Positions 11,711 to 23,811 of a stretch of 64,000 nucleotides of DNA are shown in pieces. Each line of letters begins with the position of its first letter. The first letter of the stretch is position 1. The notes below the pieces were generated by a model, which did not search any database, was not told the DNA's origin, and saw only the letters and a list, made by a program, of their open reading frames with translations. The stretch is from contig ML058494.1 in the NCBI GenBank assembly GCA_003013855.2, forward strand, positions 1,116,001-1,180,000, given 5' to 3'. This DNA is from Liriodendron chinense (lineage: Eukaryota > Streptophyta > Magnoliopsida > Magnoliales > Magnoliaceae). Made by a program: the position numbers and the translations under genes.

Positions 11711-13107
11711 TTAAGCTGAGTTTAAAGTTCTACTTGCGTAGTAGATAACACATGGCTTCTTCTCTTTTCTTTGGCCTAGCACAGCCCCAATAGTGTAGTC
11801 GCTCGCATCACACATAATTTCAAAAGGAAGGCTCCAATCAGGTGGTTGCATTATGGGAGCACATGTCAACATACCTTTAAGTTTGGTAAAGGCATTTTGA
11901 TAATCTTCATTCCACTCGAATGAGTTCTCCTTTTGAAGTAGGTTACAGAAAGGACTGGAGAGTGAACTGAAATCCTTTATGAACCGTTTATAAAATCCAG
12001 CGTGTCCCAAAAAGGACCGCACATCTCGTACGCTCTTGGGTGATGGAAGGCTAGAGATAAGATCGATTTTAGCTTTGTCCACCTCGATTCCGTTTTGTGA
12101 GACGATGTGACCAAGTACAATTCCCTTTTGAACCATGAAGTGACATTTCTCCCAATTCAACACAAGGTTCTTCTCTTCACATCTTTTCAACACAGATTTC
12201 AAGTGCATAAGGCACTCATCAAAGTTACAACCAAATACAGAGAAATCATCTATGAAGACTTCGAGAATTGTCCCCACCATGTCAGAAAAAATACTCAGCA
12301 TACAACGCTGAAAAGTGGCAGGGGCATTACATAGTCCAAATGGCATCCTTCGATAGGCGAAAGTGTCAAATGGACATGTGAATGTTATCTTCTCTTGGTC
12401 TTCTGGGGCGATCTCTATTTGGTTGTACCCCAATAACCATCAAGGAAGCAAAAATGGGAATGACCCGCCAATCTTTCTAAAATTTGATCAACAAATGGTA
12501 GGGGGAAGTGGTCTTTCCTCGTAACTGTGTTTAGCTTCATGTAGTCAATGAACATTCTCCAACCGGTAGTGACTCTGGTTGGCACGAGTTCATTATTGGC
12601 ATTGGCTACGATGGTTATTCCGGATTTCTTAGCCACTACTTGAGTCGGACTCACCCATTGACTATCAGATATTGGATAAATGATACCCACATCCAATAGT
12701 TTCAACACCTCGGCCTTAACCACCTCCTTCATATTTGGATTGAAGCGTCTTTGTGGTTGCCTAGATGTCTTCGCATTCTCCTCAAGGTGTATACGATGAG
12801 TACAAATAAGTGGGTCTATGCCTTTGAGATCCGCAATCGACCATCCAATGACACTCTTATGTTTTCTTAGAGTGGCTATTAACCTACTCTCTTGTTCTTC
12901 ATCCAAGTGGGAAGAAATCACTACCGGATATGTCTCTCCTCGACCTAAATATACATATTTCAAATCACTTGGTAAGGGTTTTAGGTCGAGCGTTGGTGCC
13001 TTGATATTGGATGGGAGGGGCTTGTTCTTGTTTAAGGGTAAAGGTTCAAATAGTGCCCTCCATATTTTATTATCAAGAGCCGGCATCACATCTAAAATGG
13101 CATCCAT
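11711..13107 (-). pseudogene. Element A reverse transcriptase
   Basis: Two overlapping frames (13107-12415 and 12433-11711) cover the RT with a frameshift at about 12425. The first has the linker and fingers (VTTGWRMFIDYMKLN, then KDHFPLPFVDQILERL, FCFLDGYWG). The second has CPFDTFAYRRMPFGLCNAPA and the catalytic box VFIDDFSVFG, so both Asp residues of the active site are kept, then the thumb (LGHAGFYKRFIKDFSSL). Athila-type RT normally reads FMDD or FIDD here. Broken, so inactive. Confidence 0.88.
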
Positions 13108-13123
13108 CTCTTGTATTGTGTCA

Positions 13124-14325
13124 TCATTTATCTAATGAGAGTGGGCCAAACAGCCTCCAAAGGGTCAGAATAAATGTCAAGGGGAATGTATCCTCCATGA
13201 ATGATTCAATCAAATTTATCTCATGAATCTCGTCATCAACTTCCCGTGGTTGTTTGCATAAATCAAATATATTCAGCTCGAGTGTCATATTTCCAAATGA
13301 CATTTGTACAAGCCCGTTTCTACAATTGATAATCGCATTTGAAGTAGCTAGAAAAGGGCGGCCAAGTATGACGGGAATTTGAGCATCGGTACTTATCACG
13401 GGATGTGTATGCAAGACAATAAAGTCTATTGGGTAGTAGAATTTGTCCACTTGGACTAAGACATCCTCAATCACTCCTCTCGGTATACGAATAGATTTAT
13501 CAGCAAGTTGGAGTGTGATTGTGGTAGGTTTCAATTCACCTAACCAAAGTTGTTCATAAACCGAGTATGGAATGAGGTTAACACTTGCCCTTAAATCAAG
13601 GCTTGTTTAATCCAGTAGTCTCCTATGATGCATGAGATGGTTGGACTACCCAGATCCTTGTATTTTTGGGGCACCTCTTGTTTGATAATAGCACTCAAAT
13701 TCTCAGTCAAAAGTACTTTGTTGTGAACATTGTGCTTCATTTTGACTGTATACAATTCCTTTAGAAATTTGGCATAGGATGGTATTTGCTTTATGGCATC
13801 CAACAACGGGATGTTGATCTTCACCTGCTTAAAAACCTCTAAAATTTCTAGGTTTTTGTCTAAAGGTTTGGGTGAAACCAACCGTTGGGGAAACGGGGCA
13901 ACCGGCTTGTATTGCCTTTCCGGTTCTTTCTCTTGTGGAGCGTTGTTCGGGCTATCATCCTCTTTGAAAATTTTCAGATCATTAGGCTTTGAGGCCTTCA
14001 CCAGATTAGATTTATCGATTATTTTCTCACTTCTCAAAGTGGTGATAGCTTGAACATGCTCCGTATGTTGGGAGGATGAGCTTGTGTATTGTATCTCAAA
14101 TTGGGTCCTTGGGTTAGGAAGAGGTTGGGCAGGAAGTGTGCCTTTCTCCCTAACACTGAGGTGAGATTCAACCCTAGCCATTGAGGTTTTCAAGTCATTG
14201 ATGGCTTGAGTTGAATTTTGATTAAATTTCAATTGCTCTTGTATGAACCCATCTATTTTCAGAGAATTAGTCTTGTTATATTCAGCTTGAACCGAGACAA
14301 ATGCACTTAACATCTCCTTTAGCAT
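13124..14325 (-). pseudogene. Element A Gag C-terminus and aspartic protease
   Basis: Frame 14325-13591 is the variable Gag C-terminus (LKIDGFIQEQLKFNQN, RQYKPVAPFPQRLVSPKPLD) and the lead-in to the protease (YKDLGSPTISCIIGDY). The protease then breaks: the catalytic stretch around 13560-13600 has a small deletion relative to element E, putting the Asp of D-L-G-A-S out of frame. Frame 13534-13124 resumes with TLQLADKSIRIPRGVIEDVL and VILGRPFLAT, the flap and C-terminal part. The enzyme would cut the polyprotein; this copy cannot. Confidence 0.82.
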
Positions 14326-14489
14326 AGCTTTTGGTGTAATGACTAGGGATGGATCTAGTAAAGGTTGAGCTTGAGGGATATTGTTTGCATTCGCAGTGGG
14401 TCCATTCCTCCAACTGAAGTTGGGATGGTTCTTCCAACTAGAATTATACGTGTTTGAGTTTGGAGCACTAAATGGCCGTTAATAACGGT

Positions 14490-15609
14490 TTATGGCATTT
14501 GATTGTTCTTGTAAGATATCTTGGAATGCTGATATTGTGGGGCAATCTTGTGTAGCATCTTGATTTCGGAACAAATTCCACAAATAGTTTCAACGTCTTT
14601 TGAGTTTATCGTTTCTCCTTTCTTAAATTCCATGGCCTCGACTTTTCTTGTGAGGCTAGCCACACATGCACTTATATTATCCTCTTCTGAGAGAACATAA
14701 ATTCCTCCTTTTTCCTTTTGTTGGCTAGTCTTGGAATTTGTTGGTCTAGATGTATCCCAAGACTGTGCATTCTTGGCCAATTCATCCAAATAGTCACATG
14801 CTTCCTCGGCTTCCTTATTCATGAATTCCCCATTACACATCATCTCTACGAATTGACGCATGGGTGAAGTCAGTCCTTCATAGAAAAAGCTTATAACCCG
14901 CCAAATTTCGTAGCCATGATGTGGGCATGCATTTAACAAGTCCTTGAACTTTTCCCAACATTGGAAGGTCTCATCCTCCTTTTGGGCAAAATTCATGGTA
15001 AGGCGCCTCAACATGTTCATTTTGTGGGTAGGGAAGAACTTTTTAATGAACTCCCTAGACATCCTCAGTCCATGTGCCAATTGATCTTGGCCTTAATGCA
15101 TGAAGCCAACCTTTAGCTTTCTCTTTAAGGGTAAAAGGAAATAATTTGAGTCTCACCACATCGTCGGTTACGTTTTCAAAGTGCATGGTGGCTATCACCT
15201 CATCAAATTCCTTAAGGTGTTGATAAGCACTTTCACTGTCTAGTCCATGGAATCTAGGGAGGAGTTGGATTACTCCTGGTTTCAAATCTATGTTCCCTGT
15301 ATTTTGTGGAAAAACTATGCATAAGGGAGTGCTCGCTCTTGCTGGTTGCAAGTAATCACGTAATGTTCTGGGTCGGTGAACATTCTCAACCACATTCTCT
15401 CCCATTTCGGTTTGGTTTTGGCCCAGATTTTGATTGGCCATAGGGTTGGGTTGATTCGCAGCCATACTTTCAGACAAAATTGGAGAATTTAAATGTCTCT
15501 TAGCACGTGGCTCTCTATAAATTTCTTCAACTATTCCCCCTTCACTAATGAGTTGGTTATTAGAATCCCGAGCCCAATGTGGAATGTAAATCCTAAAAGA
15601 ATGAAACAA
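14490..15609 (-). pseudogene. Element A Gag capsid region
   Basis: Two frames (15609-15055 and 15080-14490) together give an Athila Gag. N-terminal half: PRTLRDYLQPARASTP, VIQLLPRFHGLDSESAYQHL, FPFTLKEKAKGWLHALRP. C-terminal half: FIKKFFPTHKMNMLRRLTMNF, FKDLLNACPHHGYEIW, FYEGLTSPMRQFVEMM, then a cysteine pair region near 14560. A frameshift lies near 15065. The usual starting Met before PHWARD is Ile here. Gag would form the virus-like particle. Confidence 0.88.
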
Positions 15610-16147
15610 GAAAAAAGAATTCTTCCCTCCTTCCTTTACTTCTCTCTAAGACCGAAGCACAAGGTGTCTTGCAATGGCTAAGCCAGAAGCAAGGATAAAG
15701 ACCGATTTCTCTTGGTCAATAGGGGTTCAGAGAACTCCCCACCCACTCTTTGAATCTTTTGAGAAAACTACAGAAAAAGAAGAAAGAGGAATAGAAATGA
15801 GAAGAGAAATCTCTGAGCACAAGGTGATCCAAGACGGCAATGCCGACCAATAGGAATCAAGGTGGCACAAGGCCAACCTATCAGAGATCTAAAAAAGAGT
15901 CTCCACCCACTCTACAAGAGATGAATATGATAGGAATGAATAGGGGAAGAAGAAGAGTAAGGTTAGAAAGATAAAACCTGGTTTGAGAACTTAACATCCC
16001 TAAATTCTTCTTCAACTTCCTAAAATCCCTGCAAAAGAAAAAATAAAAATAAAATAAACTAAGTACTATTCCTAAAAATTTCAATAAAAACTATCTTCAG
16101 AAATTCTGTTAAAACAGTCAAAATCCCCGGCAACGGCGCCAAAAACT
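15610..16147 (-). other. Element A leader with tRNA-Asp primer site
   Basis: The primer site is at 16124-16141 (tccccggcaacggcgcca on plus). The leader carries two related modules of about 160 bp (15653-15780 and 15812-15920), each with a CACCTTGTGCT-like and a GAGTGGGTGG-like segment in the sense direction. The same duplication is present in element E. No gene is seen. Confidence 0.75.
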
Positions 16148-17682
16148 TATTCGCTTCCCCAAGTGTAGGGTTGCGATGTAGTAATAATCTCGGTAAGACC
16201 GAGTCGATCCACAGGGACTTGTGTAGGAATTCACAAAACACTTCTAATGGTTTATACTGAAGAGCTAACTAATAGATTTTTAGTAATTTGATGAATATAA
16301 CAATTCTGAACTAAACTGAAGGTAATCAATTAATAAAAAAGGCACTAGGGGTTTAAGGATCCACTTGTAGCAATCCTTTATGCTCAATTCGCTGTGGTTT
16401 CTCACTTTCTCAACTAGAATCGAAATTAAGTTCTATCTAGTTAGATAATAGAGCAGTTAAAACAATCAATCTGTCATATGTATGATTCATGTACATGATT
16501 CTCTCAATGCAAGCTAGGACTTGAGCACACTCAATTGCATAGTTCAATCCCAATTCCAATAGGTTAAGATCACAACCATAATCATCATTAAATCCTGTCA
16601 CAAGATAAAACTAGATCATGATTTGAACTTGATCCAAATCACATACACAATCTCACATATTCTAGAAATTTCAGAAAAATAGAACTTTTGGTATGAAGTT
16701 CCCACATGAGGATCATAGGTCTTAGAGAGTACTGAATCTAATTCCTCAGATCATACAGGTCTAGACTAACTCAAAACAATTAAGAACTCAAAAAATTCTT
16801 CTAAACATCCATGAGCCATCATAAGATTAAGAAAAACTACTTAGAACTTTATTTAAACTTCAAACCATTGTTCTTCACTAATAGTCCAACTTGAAACCAA
16901 ATCAAACGAATTGAAACATCTTATATTCACTACAAGCTTCACCTCTTAGCCCCAGCTAAGAGGTTTAGCTGTTCATGATCCAAGGAAATATGAAAACAAC
17001 TAAACAAAGTATAAAACTAGAAAAACAAACTAGGATGAGTTGTAGAACTTCGAATCTGACTTTCTCCGTCTCCCATCATACTCAATCTCTTTTAGGATGC
17101 CCTAGGAAAGATCCCTAGGTCCCCTTTTATAGTGGAGAAGCTCTGCTGCGTCAGAATCATCTAGAAATTGCATAAGGTTACGCAGTGCACAGAATTTCGA
17201 AACAGAATTGAAAAGTTTCTGTTTTGAACGCATGGCCGACCGGTCAAACCGGTCGGACTAGGCTGGCCGAACGGTCACGATCGGTCGTACTTGTCTATTT
17301 GGGAGTCCAGAGTGCATATGGAGGTGGGCAGGCTCTGGCCGACCGGTCAAGACCAGTTGGCCCTGTTGCTTTCAACATCCAGAGAGGAAACAGGGGGTGG
17401 TCGACCGGTCGTGACCCTCCTAGCCGACCGGTCACAACCAGTCTTGGCCCTTTTCTTCTTCATTTTCTTCTTTTTTTCTTCTCTCTCTGCTTTCTTCTTT
17501 CTTTGGCCCACCTTGGGTCTTCATCCAAGGCTCTTAAAGAGATCTTTTTAGTCATCAATTAGGTGGAGTCCCTCTCATTCGTACAATCATAAAATCACGC
17601 ATTAGAATAATCTTTAAGCTTAAAAACCATGCATAGTTAGTGATAAAATGGGGTTAAAATATACACATTTAAGCACTCAACA
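16148..17682 (-). repeat. 5' LTR of element A
   Basis: It matches the 3' LTR with scattered substitutions. The TATAAAA box is at 17125-17131 and the dyad array at about 17233-17448. It has an extra dyad segment (about 37 bp) near 17250 and lacks about 10 bp elsewhere compared with the sister. Confidence 0.88.
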
Positions 17683-17920
17683 CTGACAGGAGAAAACCAC
17701 GACACAAAGTGACAAGATTCCACTATGAATAGCAGTTTTACAATGATGGAACTTTAAAGGGATGAAGCTCAGATGGATCGAGCAAGTAGTTTAAGTCGCC
17801 AGGGATTATAATCTTGAGTTCATGGTCGCAGAGACCAAGTTTAGGATTCCTCATGGACCAAGCCATTGTTAAAACCAGTTAGATGTTGGTCCTATACTCT
17901 TTTGGGCATTAATAGTTGAG

Positions 17921-18414
17921 TAGCAACCAGGATTTTAACCGAGTCGTGTATCTCAGTGTCATGACGCGTCTCTGTGGACAAAATGACTTTTAGGAATACA
18001 CTCCACAGTTTCCATTTAGTGCAACCAGGGATAGTGACCGTCTCGTGTTTGGACTGGGTGACTTGCTGGAAGGCACTCCATGGGGTCTTAGTGCAACCAG
18101 GGTTTCAACCGAGTCGTATATCTCAGTGTTATGACGCGTTTCTATGGACGAAATGACTTTCAGGAATACACTCCACTGTTTCCACTTACTGCAACCAGGG
18201 CCAGTGATTGTCTCATGTTTGGAGGGGTGACTTGCTGGAAGGCACTCCATAGGTTCTTCATGCAAACAGGGTTTTAACCGAATCGTATATCTTAGTGTCA
18301 TGACGCGTCTCTATGGACGAAATGACTTTTAGGGATACACTCCACGATTTTCACTTACTGCAACCAGGGCCAGTGACCGTCTCATGTTTGGACGGGTGAC
18401 TTGTTGGAAGGCAC
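17921..18414. repeat. 169-bp tandem array of F LTR, left part
   Basis: About three units of a 169-bp tandem repeat, interrupted by the solo LTR at 18415 and continued at 21986. Each unit begins with GCAACCAGG or GCAAACAGGG. The stretch 17688-17920 before it is F LTR with no other feature. Confidence 0.85.
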
Positions 18415-19639
18415 TGTTCACTCCCTAAGTGTAGGGTTGCTAAGTAGTAATAATTCGGAAAGACCGAGTATCGTTCGCACAGAGATTTATGAATGAGTAT
18501 TCTCAGATTTTTTCTAAAACAACTAGTAATTAAGATCCTATTAAGAACTAAAACTGGAAAATAGCAATTTGGGTTTAAACAGTGAATGTGTAAGGTAATT
18601 TCAATCTAAAAAGGCACTAGAGCGCCAAGGAACCACTTTTGATAAGTTTCAATGAATCAACACAACTAGGTCTCTCATAACTCAATCGGAATCGAATTCA
18701 TATCTCTATCCGATCGGAATATAGAGTGGTTCAATCAGCATTTATCCAAAACAAGTGCTTATTCATTGATTTGATTCCCACATCAATGCTCAGGCCTTGG
18801 GCACACTCAATTGTGTAGGCCAAGCCTCTTTCCAATCTAGTTGAGATTCATAACCATAGCTTTCATCAAATCCTATCACTAGACCTGATTACAACTAATG
18901 ATTAGAACTCTAATTAAATCAAAATCAATCAGCAAACAGCTATCTCAGATTATAACAAAAGATACGAACTTTAGTTGAATGAGTTCCCACATGAAAATCA
19001 GGCCATTGTATACAAGGCAATCAAAGAATCTACCATGCCCGGAGTCGATGATAGATCAATGAACTACACAAGCATAAACAATGCTCAGAAGGTAAGCTAC
19101 CAAGCTTAGAATCACTAAGAATCACATGAGCCCGGAGTCATCAAGAGATCAAAGTAAAACCAAACTAGTACTTGATTCAAACTCACATTAACTAAAATTC
19201 TTCAATTTAATCATAAAAAGGAAACCTAGGTTGCATCAATCCATAAAAAACGAATCAAAAGCTTCACCTCTTAGCCCTAGCTAAGAGGTTTTAGTTCATC
19301 TCTGTTAGTGCACTTTTATGTGGCATACTAGTGCACCTTGTTTGTCAATCACTTACGTCAGTGAGTCTAGTGTCGGTTGAGCCCAATGAAGACGAAGACC
19401 GAAGACTCAGATGGCCCCGCTGCATCAAGGAAGAAGAATCAGGTAAAAGTGATGCCTTGGTGCCTTAACCTCGACCAAAACCCAACCCCTTAACCTCTTT
19501 GATGACCTTGACCATATTAGGGAACTTTTAGTCATCATAGATTGGCCCTAGGTGTCCCAAAACATCACCTAAAACTTGGCCTAAATGAGAGGGTTGGAGA
19601 ATAGCAGGGTTAGCAAACAACCAGGCTGAACCCAGGCCT

Positions 19640-19929
19640 GTCCGACCGGTCACGACCAGTCGTGGACACCTGGCCGACCGGTCAAGACCGGTCGGACAGA
19701 CAGTCCAGAAAGGACAGTAGGCCGCTGGAATGGAGGGCCATAGGGCCGACCGGTCATGGACCATGGACGACCGGTCGTGGACCCCTGGCCGACCGGTCAC
19801 GACCGGTCGTGCAGAGCATTCCACCTCAAGACAGCAACTTCTGTCTCTGCACTGGCCTATGGCCGACCGGTCGTGGACCCTGGACGACCGGTCGTGGCCC
19901 CTGGCCGACCGGTCGTGCGACCGGTCGGC
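19640..19929. repeat. GACCGGTC dyad array in solo LTR 19303-21285
   Basis: Roughly ten GACCGGTC-like sites in 290 bp, several doubled, with spacer words such as GTGGACC and GTGGCCC. It ends about 45 bp upstream of the TATA box. Confidence 0.85.
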
Positions 19930-19972
19930 ACTAGCCATTATTTGCCCGTTTTTAATCCATTGTGCATTGTTT

Positions 19973-19980
19973 TATATAAG
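19973..19980 (+). promoter_or_regulatory. TATA box of ~1.95-kb LTR family
   Basis: TATATAAG preceded by GTTT, about 670 bp into the LTR and directly downstream of the dyad array. Confidence 0.6.
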
Positions 19981-21990
19981 GGCTTGACTCGTTTTAAGGG
20001 CTTAAGTGAGAGGGTTTTGAGAGCCTATTCCCCACACCTGTTGTACATCATATGAGGCCTCAAAGAGGAGGGTTTCAAGTCATATCCCTTGTGTTTAATC
20101 ACAAGTGAGGGCATTCAAATGCAAATTAGAGATGACTTGTTTCCTCTCTCAAATCTAGAGGTGAGACACTATTCCATATAGGCATATCCCTTGTCCAAGA
20201 CCTCTAGAAGACCCTCTAGGTGAATCTCCTAGTTAAAACAAGCTACATATCCCATGTAGGAGATTCAACCATCCTCCCATCACCTTGGGCATCTCAAAGG
20301 CATCACATACAAGGTGTCTGATCAAGTGTGGCTGAGGCATTGGCGACGCAACGGCAACACGATCGTGGGAGCAAGGGAAGCTGATTGAAGCAAGGGAGAG
20401 CGGAGATCAAGCAACCCATACCGGCGCTAAACAAGGGGCTCATCTAACAAGTAAGGTTGTCCTTTTTTAGAGTCCATTTAGAGTTTATTTGTCAAACTCA
20501 ATCTAGGGACGTTAGCCGTTCCTTGGCCCGTTTGCCGGGCCTAAACTAAGTCTCCAAGGGGGAGCCTCCGTCACGGGAGTGAGCGTGAGTCGGGTTGAGA
20601 GTTAGCCTATGTCCAAAACTTCGTTTGGGTTGAGAGTTAGCCATTTGTCCAAAACTTCGGTCATGGTTGAGAGGTGAACAGGTAAAACCTCCGTGTAAAG
20701 GTTGAGAGGTGAACCTCATTTAAAACCTCCGATAGTGAATGCCGGTGTGCTCAAAGGAGTTGAGTACTTGAACCGGGAGTGGCGTAGACCCAAAGTCGAA
20801 CCACTATACATGCTTGTGTTTATGATTGAATTGAGCACATTAATATCTTAGCATTGTTAATTTAATTGTTTAATTATGAATGCTTGATAGGAATGTATGT
20901 TAGGCACTAATTAGGCACATCCACACACAAGATGTACTTTCACTAGTTGTGTAGACTTGAGCTCATTGATCCATTCTCATAAGTCTACATAGGTTGCATA
21001 GGTTAGGAGCTTGATTAGTTAAATCTTTTAATTACCTATGCATGCTTTAGACTAGGTTGTTTATTGCTTTATCATATGCTAGTCTTGTGATTGGACCCAC
21101 TTAGGCTTGGAAGCCGAAGTGTTCTTGCTTACATAGTTTGATTTGTTGAATTATATAAGTAGGCGAAAAGAATTTCAAAAAAGGTCCTAATCACCCCCTC
21201 CTATAGGTTTAGCCATAATTCTAGTTGCTCTTACGCTTCCACACGCATACGTGGGTGTCGTGTTAGACTACCCGACGCAATTTCAATCTCTAACATCCTT
21301 GAACTAGAAGCCTCAAAAACATAAAAACTACTAAAACAGGAAGAAAACTAGAAACTCGAAGTAGAATCCGTCTCCTAAGCAATCCCCACATCCTAGCATG
21401 CTCTGGTATGAAGGGAAGAAGTCCTTTTATAGCTTGGAGGTGTCCATTGCGTAAGAAACTTCCAAATTGCCCAAGGATTTACGCACTTGCGCAGAGAATT
21501 TCGGCGCTCGATTTAGAAACTCTGTTTTGCATATGTACGACCGGTCGGGCTTGTCTGTTGTCAGTCCAGGGCGTACTGAAAGGGGTGCGAACCGTTGGCT
21601 GACCAATCTTGACCGGTCGGACTGGTCTGGCCGACCAGTCACGACCGGTCGGACCGTGTAATTCATCCTCCAGTGGCTTCCAATGATGTGGCCGACCGGT
21701 CGTCCACCGGTCTAGGCCCTTTTTTCTTCTTTATTTCTTTCTTTCTTTCTCCGCTATGCTTTCTTCTTTCTTTCTTTTCTCTCCTTGCTTTCTTCTTCCA
21801 CCCTTTCATGCTTAGTCATGTGATCTTCAATGTATATAAAGTGCTCCTATTTAGCCTTGAATTAGTGAAATCTCCATCTTGTCCTACAATCACAAATCAT
21901 GCATTACATTAGTCCTTTAAACATGTAAACCGTGCATAATGAGTGATGAATTGGGGTTAGAATATGCACAATTAAGAGCTCAACAGGCAC

Positions 21991-22840
21991 TCCATGGGTT
22001 CTTCGTGCAAACAGGGTTTTAACCGAGTCATATATCTCAGTGTCATGACGCGTCTCTATGGACGAAATGACTTTCAGGAATACACTCCACGGTTTTCACT
22101 TACTGCAACCAGGGCCAGTGACCGTCTCGTGTTTGGACGGGTGACTTGCTGGAAGGCACTCCATGGGTTCTTCGTGCAAACAGGGTTTTAATCGAGTCGT
22201 ATATCTCAGTGTCATGACGCGTCTCTATGGACGAAATGACTTTTAGGAATACACTCCACGGTTTCCACTTACTGCAACCAGGGCCAGTGACCATCTCGTG
22301 TTTGGACGGGTGACTTGCTGGAAGGCACTCCATGGGTTCTTCGTGCAAACAGGGTTTTAACCGAGTCGTATATCTCAGTGTCATGACGCGTCTCTATGGA
22401 CGAAATGACTTTCAGGAATACACTCCACGGTTTCCACTTACTGCAACCAGGGCCAATGACCATCTCGTGTTTGGACGGGTGACTTGCTGGAAGGCACTCC
22501 ATGGGTTCTTCGTGCAAACAGGATTTTAACCGAGTCGTATATCTTAGTGTCATGACGCGTCTCTATAGATGAAATGAATTTCGGGAATACACTCAACGGT
22601 TTCCACTTACTGCAACCAGTGCCAGTGACTGTCTCATGTTTGGACGGGTGACTTGCTGGAAGGCACTCCATGGGTTCTTCGTGCAAACAGGGTTTTAACC
22701 GAGTCATATATCTCAGTGTCATGGCGCGTCTCTATGGACGAAATGACTTTCAAGAATACACTCCACAGTTTCCATTTACTGCAACCAGGGCCAGTGACCG
22801 TCTCGTGTTTGGACGGGTGACTTGCTGAAAGGCACTCATT
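21991..22840. repeat. 169-bp tandem array of F LTR, right part
   Basis: Five units at an exact 169-bp spacing, judged from the recurring TGCAAACAGG at 22006, 22175, 22344, 22513 and 22682. Each unit looks like a diverged dimer of about 97 and 72 bp: both halves begin TGCAA[AC]CAGGG and end GGCACTCCATGG or TACACTCCACGG. Long reading frames here come from the repeat and are not genes. Confidence 0.9.
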
Positions 22841-23811
22841 ACCTTAGCCACTCAACTGATGGATCCCGCCTTGGATAGGACGCACATCAACTAGTCTTAA
22901 CGATGAAGTATTTTAAACGTTTTAGAACTCTTTGATTACGATTTTCGATGATAACCATAGTCCCCTTTGATTTAGCTTCGTATCTCGATCCGGGATGAAA
23001 TAAATTCATGCAATGGATGCAAATGAGTACAGTACAAAGTAAATATGCCTTATGCATGCTCAAGAGAGGATCACATTTATGCTAGATGTTCAGTGTATCA
23101 GTCAAATTATGCGTTTGATTTGATTGATCTGCTTCGTATATATCTTTGTGTCATCGATATTTTGTCATTGCGTCTTTGAGGTCGCAATTGATTTCATTTG
23201 GCATTAGTAGATTTTCGGGCCAACAAGGCACTTCCCAGGGCTAAAAATGAGTAAGTGATGGACCTGTTTGTAGTTTGATCGGGTTATTTGGTGAACATCA
23301 TCAATAACTGTCTTTGAACAGGGGTGGAGTATGTCCATGAGGGTCGCAGTGCGATCACATTTCGATTTGTTTAGTGTAAGTCGATTTTCGAGCAGACAAG
23401 GCACTTCCCAATACTGAAAATGGCTAAATTCTGGGCCTGCTGACTGCTTAATTAGGGTTCTCGAAGATCCTGAGACTAGGTAATCTCATTTTAATGCATG
23501 ATTATGGTGTATCAGGTTATGGTGGAGAGAAGTCTCTCTCTCGGAGTCGGTCAAATTTCGCCCGATTCCTCTCAATTTCGGTCGTTTTCGGCTTTTCCGA
23601 AGGGGTTTTCGAGGTTTGCAATTTTGGCTAAGTGTTGGCCTTTTTTTTATCAAATTGCTAATTTGGCCCACTTAACATTGATCGTTGATGAATCCGATTC
23701 GGGGGATGAATAAACATTGTTGATGTTTGTCTAGGATCATCGATGCGATCAGGAAGCGGACCACATCGAAGGCGGGCCATATCATGAAAATCCCAAGCAG
23801 GTATCAGTGTC

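Larger units (their letters stand above)
601..17682 (-). mobile_element. Element A: Athila-type Ty3/gypsy retrotransposon
   Basis: A complete two-LTR element lies on the minus strand, split by B1. LTRs are 601-2118 and 16148-17682, both with TG...CA ends (the 5' LTR end has mutated to TA). Flanks CTTAC (596-600) and CTGAC (17683-17687) match at four of five bases. The internal order from the right is leader with tRNA-Asp primer site, gag, protease, RT, RNase H, integrase, long 3' region and polypurine tract, as expected for the Athila lineage. Without B1 the internal part is about 7.2 kb. Every coding block is frameshifted, so it cannot be autonomous. It sits in the LTR of element F. Confidence 0.88.
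19303..21285 (+). mobile_element. Solo LTR of ~1.95-kb family, ACCGGT subtype
   Basis: Starts TGTTAGTGCAC, ends GACGCAATTTCA, with perfect ATCTC duplications at 19298-19302 and 21286-21290. A TATATAAG box at 19973-19980 sets the plus orientation. The 3' end contains CACCCCCTCCTATAGGTTT, a segment often seen in Ty1/copia LTRs, but with no internal region the superfamily is not proven. The 19640-19929 region is a dense GACCGGTC dyad array just upstream of the TATA box. No coding sequence. Confidence 0.87.
18415..21985 (-). mobile_element. Solo LTR, Athila-type variant, holding another solo LTR
   Basis: The minus-strand ends are TGTTGAGCTCTTAATTG and AGGGAGTGAACA, with perfect GGCAC duplications at 18410-18414 and 21986-21990. 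Without the inner insertion it is about 1.6 kb. It has a TATAAAA box at 21425-21431 and a dyad array at about 21537-21712. No internal sequence flanks it, so it is the product of LTR-LTR recombination. It splits the 169-bp array of F. Confidence 0.85.

Noticed and set aside
22100..22722. Overlapping 94-codon frames with a repeated peptide (ECLPASHPSKHE)
   Set aside because: Produced by the 169-bp tandem repeat, whose unit is not a multiple of three, so the frame drifts from unit to unit.
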